A model generated the notes under the pieces. That model worked only from the letters and a program-made list of their open reading frames with translations, ran no database searches and was not told where the DNA came from. Below are positions 62,601 to 64,000 of a stretch of DNA of 64,000 nucleotides, piece after piece. The stretch's first letter is position 1. Each line of letters opens with the position of its first letter. The stretch comes from Eubacteriaceae bacterium (GTDB lineage Bacteria; Bacillota; Clostridia; Lachnospirales; Lachnospiraceae). The translations under genes were made by a program, and so were the position numbers. The stretch spans positions 620,001 to 684,000 of the forward strand of contig CABJBF010000001.1 in NCBI GenBank assembly GCA_902363805.1. Reading direction: 5' to 3'.

Positions 62601-63428
62601 AGTGTTTATGTATGCAAGAATAAGATTGCTAAACCTACAGTATTTATTCCTGTATTCCCAGGAACTAACTGTGAATATGACAGTGCTAAGGCATTTGAAA
62701 ATGCAGGCGCAAACGTTATTACAAAGGTATTTAAGAATCTTACACCTGAGGATATCAGAGACTCAGTAAGAATCTTTGAAGAAAGCATTAATCAGTCACA
62801 GATTATTATGTTCCCAGGTGGATTTAGTGCAGGTGATGAACCGGATGGATCAGCTAAGTTCTTTGCTACAGCATTTAGAAATGAAAAGATTAAAGAAGCT
62901 GTTCATAAACTTTTAAATGAAAGAGATGGATTAGCACTTGGTATATGTAATGGATTCCAGGCTTTAATTAAGTTAGGATTAGTTCCAAATGGACAGATTA
63001 CAGGACAGAATGAAAATTCACCAACATTGACATACAACACAATTAACAGACATGTATCTAAGATGGTTTATACAAAGGTTGTATCAAATAAATCACCTTG
63101 GTTACAGTTAGCAGAACTTGGTGGAACATATGTAAATCCTGCTTCACATGGTGAAGGAAGATTTGTTGCACCTGAAGAATGTATTAAAGAATTATTTGCT
63201 AACGGTCAGGTTGCTACTCAGTATGTAAATGAACAGGGACAGCCTACAATGGATGAAGAATGGAATGTAAACGGTTCATATTATGCAATTGAAGGTATTA
63301 CATCTCCAGACGGAAGATGCTTAGGTAAGATGGCTCATATCGAAAGAAAAGGGAACTCAGTAGCTATGAATATTTATGGCGAACAGGATCTTAAGGTATT
63401 TGAAGCCGGAGTTAAGTATTTTAAATAA
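59676..63428 (+). CDS. purL: Phosphoribosylformylglycinamidine synthase, single-chain
   Basis: 1250 residues, the long form with synthetase and glutaminase on one chain. Synthetase blocks include HCRHTTFNTEL, NHPTEIEPFGGAATCLGG, GGRTGRDGCGGATGSS and GIGGKDSMSGT-like PSIGGKDSMSGTF. The C-terminal glutaminase begins VFPGTNCEYDSAKAFENAGA, with nucleophile Cys in LGICNGFQALIKLGLVP and the His in PASHGEGRF. It converts FGAR to FGAM in purine synthesis. AGGAGG lies 5 bases before the ATG. Confidence 0.95.
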   Translation: MSKVKRVYVEKKQPYAVKAKELTEDIKGYLGINTLDAVRVLVRYDVENLSEDTYKKALTTVFSEPPVDNVYEENFPFNETDRIFSVEYLPGQFDQRADSAEQCVKFLNEDEKPVIKSATTYVLEGHMSDEQFEQVKSYCINPVDSRETGLEKPETLVTEFEEPADVIIFDGFKDMEEAPLKELYDSLGLAMTFKDFLHIQNYYKNEEDRDPSITEIRVLDTYWSDHCRHTTFNTELTDVTFDDGYFNSPLVKTYEEYMETRESVFKGRKDKFVCFMDLALMAMRKLKMEGKLDDQEESDEINACSIVVPVEVDGKEEEWLVNFKNETHNHPTEIEPFGGAATCLGGAIRDPLSGRTYVYQAMRVTGAADPTKSMSETLKGKLPQKKIVQGAANGYSSYGNQIGLATGYVKEIYHPDYVAKRMEIGAVMGAAPRRAVQRLNSDPGDIIILLGGRTGRDGCGGATGSSKIHTEQSIESCGAEVQKGNAPTERKLQRLFRREEVSYLIKKCNDFGAGGVSVAIGELADGLHVNLDKVTKKYAGLDGTEIAISESQERMAVVVDPKDVEQFLKYANEENLEATEVAYVTEEPRLVLEWRGKEIVNISRAFLDTNGAHQETTVEVEMPDEDKNFFKKPQVDDVKEKWLETLSDLNECSQKGLVEKFDGSIGAGSVFMPFGGKYQLTETQTMVAKLPVLKGKCDTVTIMSYGFDPYLSSWSPYHGAIYAVVDSVAKVVATGGDYKKIRFTFQEYFRRMTEDPKRWSQPFAALLGAYDAQMGFGLPSIGGKDSMSGTFNDIDVPPTLVSFAVDVAKEKDIITPEFKEVGSKIVKFEICRDQYEKPNYECMMKLYDAIHEMIQNGTIISAYALDSKGVIPAVSKMAFGNKIGVSVSGQIPGADLFAPGYGDIIAEVPADKIDDVNVSYVLIGETTDDATLKYGEESISLDDAIKTWEKPLEKVFPTRSHKDTSVIDTPVYDKGSVYVCKNKIAKPTVFIPVFPGTNCEYDSAKAFENAGANVITKVFKNLTPEDIRDSVRIFEESINQSQIIMFPGGFSAGDEPDGSAKFFATAFRNEKIKEAVHKLLNERDGLALGICNGFQALIKLGLVPNGQITGQNENSPTLTYNTINRHVSKMVYTKVVSNKSPWLQLAELGGTYVNPASHGEGRFVAPEECIKELFANGQVATQYVNEQGQPTMDEEWNVNGSYYAIEGITSPDGRCLGKMAHIERKGNSVAMNIYGEQDLKVFEAGVKYFK

Positions 63429-63471
63429 TAAAAACACTTATATTGTAAATAATAACAATAAACAAAATTAT

Positions 63472-63493
63472 GGGCCCGGAGTAATCCGGGCTC
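63472..63493 (+). terminator. Hairpin after purL
   Basis: GGGCCCGG pairs with CCGGGCTC around AGTAAT. There is no T-run, so termination may be weak or it may be a processing site. Confidence 0.5.
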
Positions 63494-63515
63494 ATATTGA
63501 AAAGGAAGATGCGAT

Positions 63516-64000
63516 ATGAATTATTTGAAAAGTCTTAAATGGGAAATGGTAATTTATGCTTTGTTATGTATATTAATGGGCATTTTGATGATGATTTATC
63601 CAAGTAGCATATTGAATACAATTTGTTATATAATAGCAGTTATATTTTTACTTTTAGCAATAAGATATTTACTTGAATATAGAAAAAGAGATTTGATAAA
63701 TGATTTTTATAAATATGAATTAGTAGTTGGAATTATATTTATAATTGCCGCAATATTTGTTCTTGTAAAGAAGGATTTTGTTATATCAATAATTCCATTT
63801 ATAGTCGGAATAATTATAGTGATAAGTGGAATTATGAAGATTGAAAATGCTTTGGATTTAAAAAGAATGGATTCACATTGGGTATTTTTACTTATAGTGG
63901 CAATTGTTAATGTGCTATTAGGAATTGTAATATTAATAAATCCGCAGAACACAGCAGTATTTGTTACAAGAATTACAGGAATAATTTTAACATATTCAGG
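63516..64000 (+). CDS. DUF308/HdeD-like membrane protein (cut by the window end)
   Basis: At least 161 residues, still open at 64000. Five or more hydrophobic helices in pairs, for example MVIYALLCILMGILMMIYP, IISIIPFIVGIIIVISGIMKI-like FIVGIIIVISGIMKIENAL, and HWVFLLIVAIVNVLLGIVIL, with the repeated (I/L)G..(M/I)L..P pattern of the HdeD/DUF308 family. Function is unknown (acid stress in the type member). AAAGGAAG lies 7 bases before the ATG. Confidence 0.75.
   Translation, partial: MNYLKSLKWEMVIYALLCILMGILMMIYPSSILNTICYIIAVIFLLLAIRYLLEYRKRDLINDFYKYELVVGIIFIIAAIFVLVKKDFVISIIPFIVGIIIVISGIMKIENALDLKRMDSHWVFLLIVAIVNVLLGIVILINPQNTAVFVTRITGIILTYS

Overview
The window looks like a chromosomal segment of a low-GC, Gram-positive anaerobe, most likely a gut Lachnospiraceae (Clostridia). 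The pointers are the AT-rich sequence with strong AGGAGG ribosome sites and consensus TTGACA/TATAAT promoters, a T-box leader, a GatCAB amidotransferase, LL-diaminopimelate aminotransferase, a glnA-ANTAR pair, a long one-chain PurL, a Rpn/PD-(D/E)XK nuclease and a radical-SAM DNA-repair pair typical of this group. I saw no rRNA, tRNA, CRISPR array or intact insertion sequence.

Layout. 1-6.7 kb: a sugar (ribose/allose-like) locus with a TIM-barrel isomerase fragment, an ABC importer, a ribokinase-like kinase, a DeoR regulator and RpiB. The ABC permease is broken by an internal deletion. 6.8-15.3 kb: an NhaC antiporter, a PIN toxin-antitoxin pair, a polysaccharide deacetylase, an amidase, a relic of an M20 peptidase, a secreted SGNH/Ig-like protein, MntP behind a Mn2+ (yybP-ykoY) riboswitch, and a Ca2+/Na+ exchanger. 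15.4-27.4 kb: aspS under a T-box whose specifier reads as Asn (AAC), a HAD phosphatase, a YfhO membrane protein, a PIG-L deacetylase, RNase H, an L,D-transpeptidase, glnA plus an ANTAR regulator, and dapL. 27.7-31.1 kb: a TadG-like pseudopilus protein, a Rpn nuclease and an orphan phosphoribosyltransferase. 31.5-43.8 kb: gatCAB, purF-purB, two tandem FKBP/trigger-factor lipoproteins, a DUF2142 membrane protein and a uracil/xanthine permease.

44-51.2 kb is an accessory, very AT-rich stretch: a decayed papain-like peptidase, a lipoprotein, a frameshifted small membrane protein with an HTH_34 regulator, a 113-bp palindromic element, and a VanR/VanS-like two-component system with an unknown exported protein and a VanY-type D,D-carboxypeptidase. 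51.5-56.1 kb is a pantothenate-to-CoA operon (DUF2520 oxidoreductase, panB, panC, panD, coaBC) whose leader and spacers carry unusual structure and repeats. 56.2-64 kb: a zinc phospholipase C-like protein, a stranded right end of an IS605/TnpB-type element, a LexA-boxed radical-SAM plus DUF4130 repair pair, purL, and a partial DUF308 membrane protein.

How the parts connect. aspS and gatCAB probably work together: a non-discriminating AspRS would make Asp-tRNA(Asn), GatCAB would convert it to Asn-tRNA(Asn), and a T-box reading tRNA(Asn) would sense the end product. The main candidates for undescribed biology are (i) this Asn-specified T-box on aspS; (ii) a repeated leader module, with a covarying palindrome and a conserved seven-codon mini-ORF, found in front of the Ca2+ exchanger and panC, with a diverged copy before the PIG-L gene; (iii) the structured leader of the pan operon and its DUF2520 candidate ketopantoate reductase; (iv) 11-bp phased repeats shared by the two-component promoter and vanY; and (v) an orphan omega-RNA-like end. 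All calls were made by reading the sequence; no database search was run.
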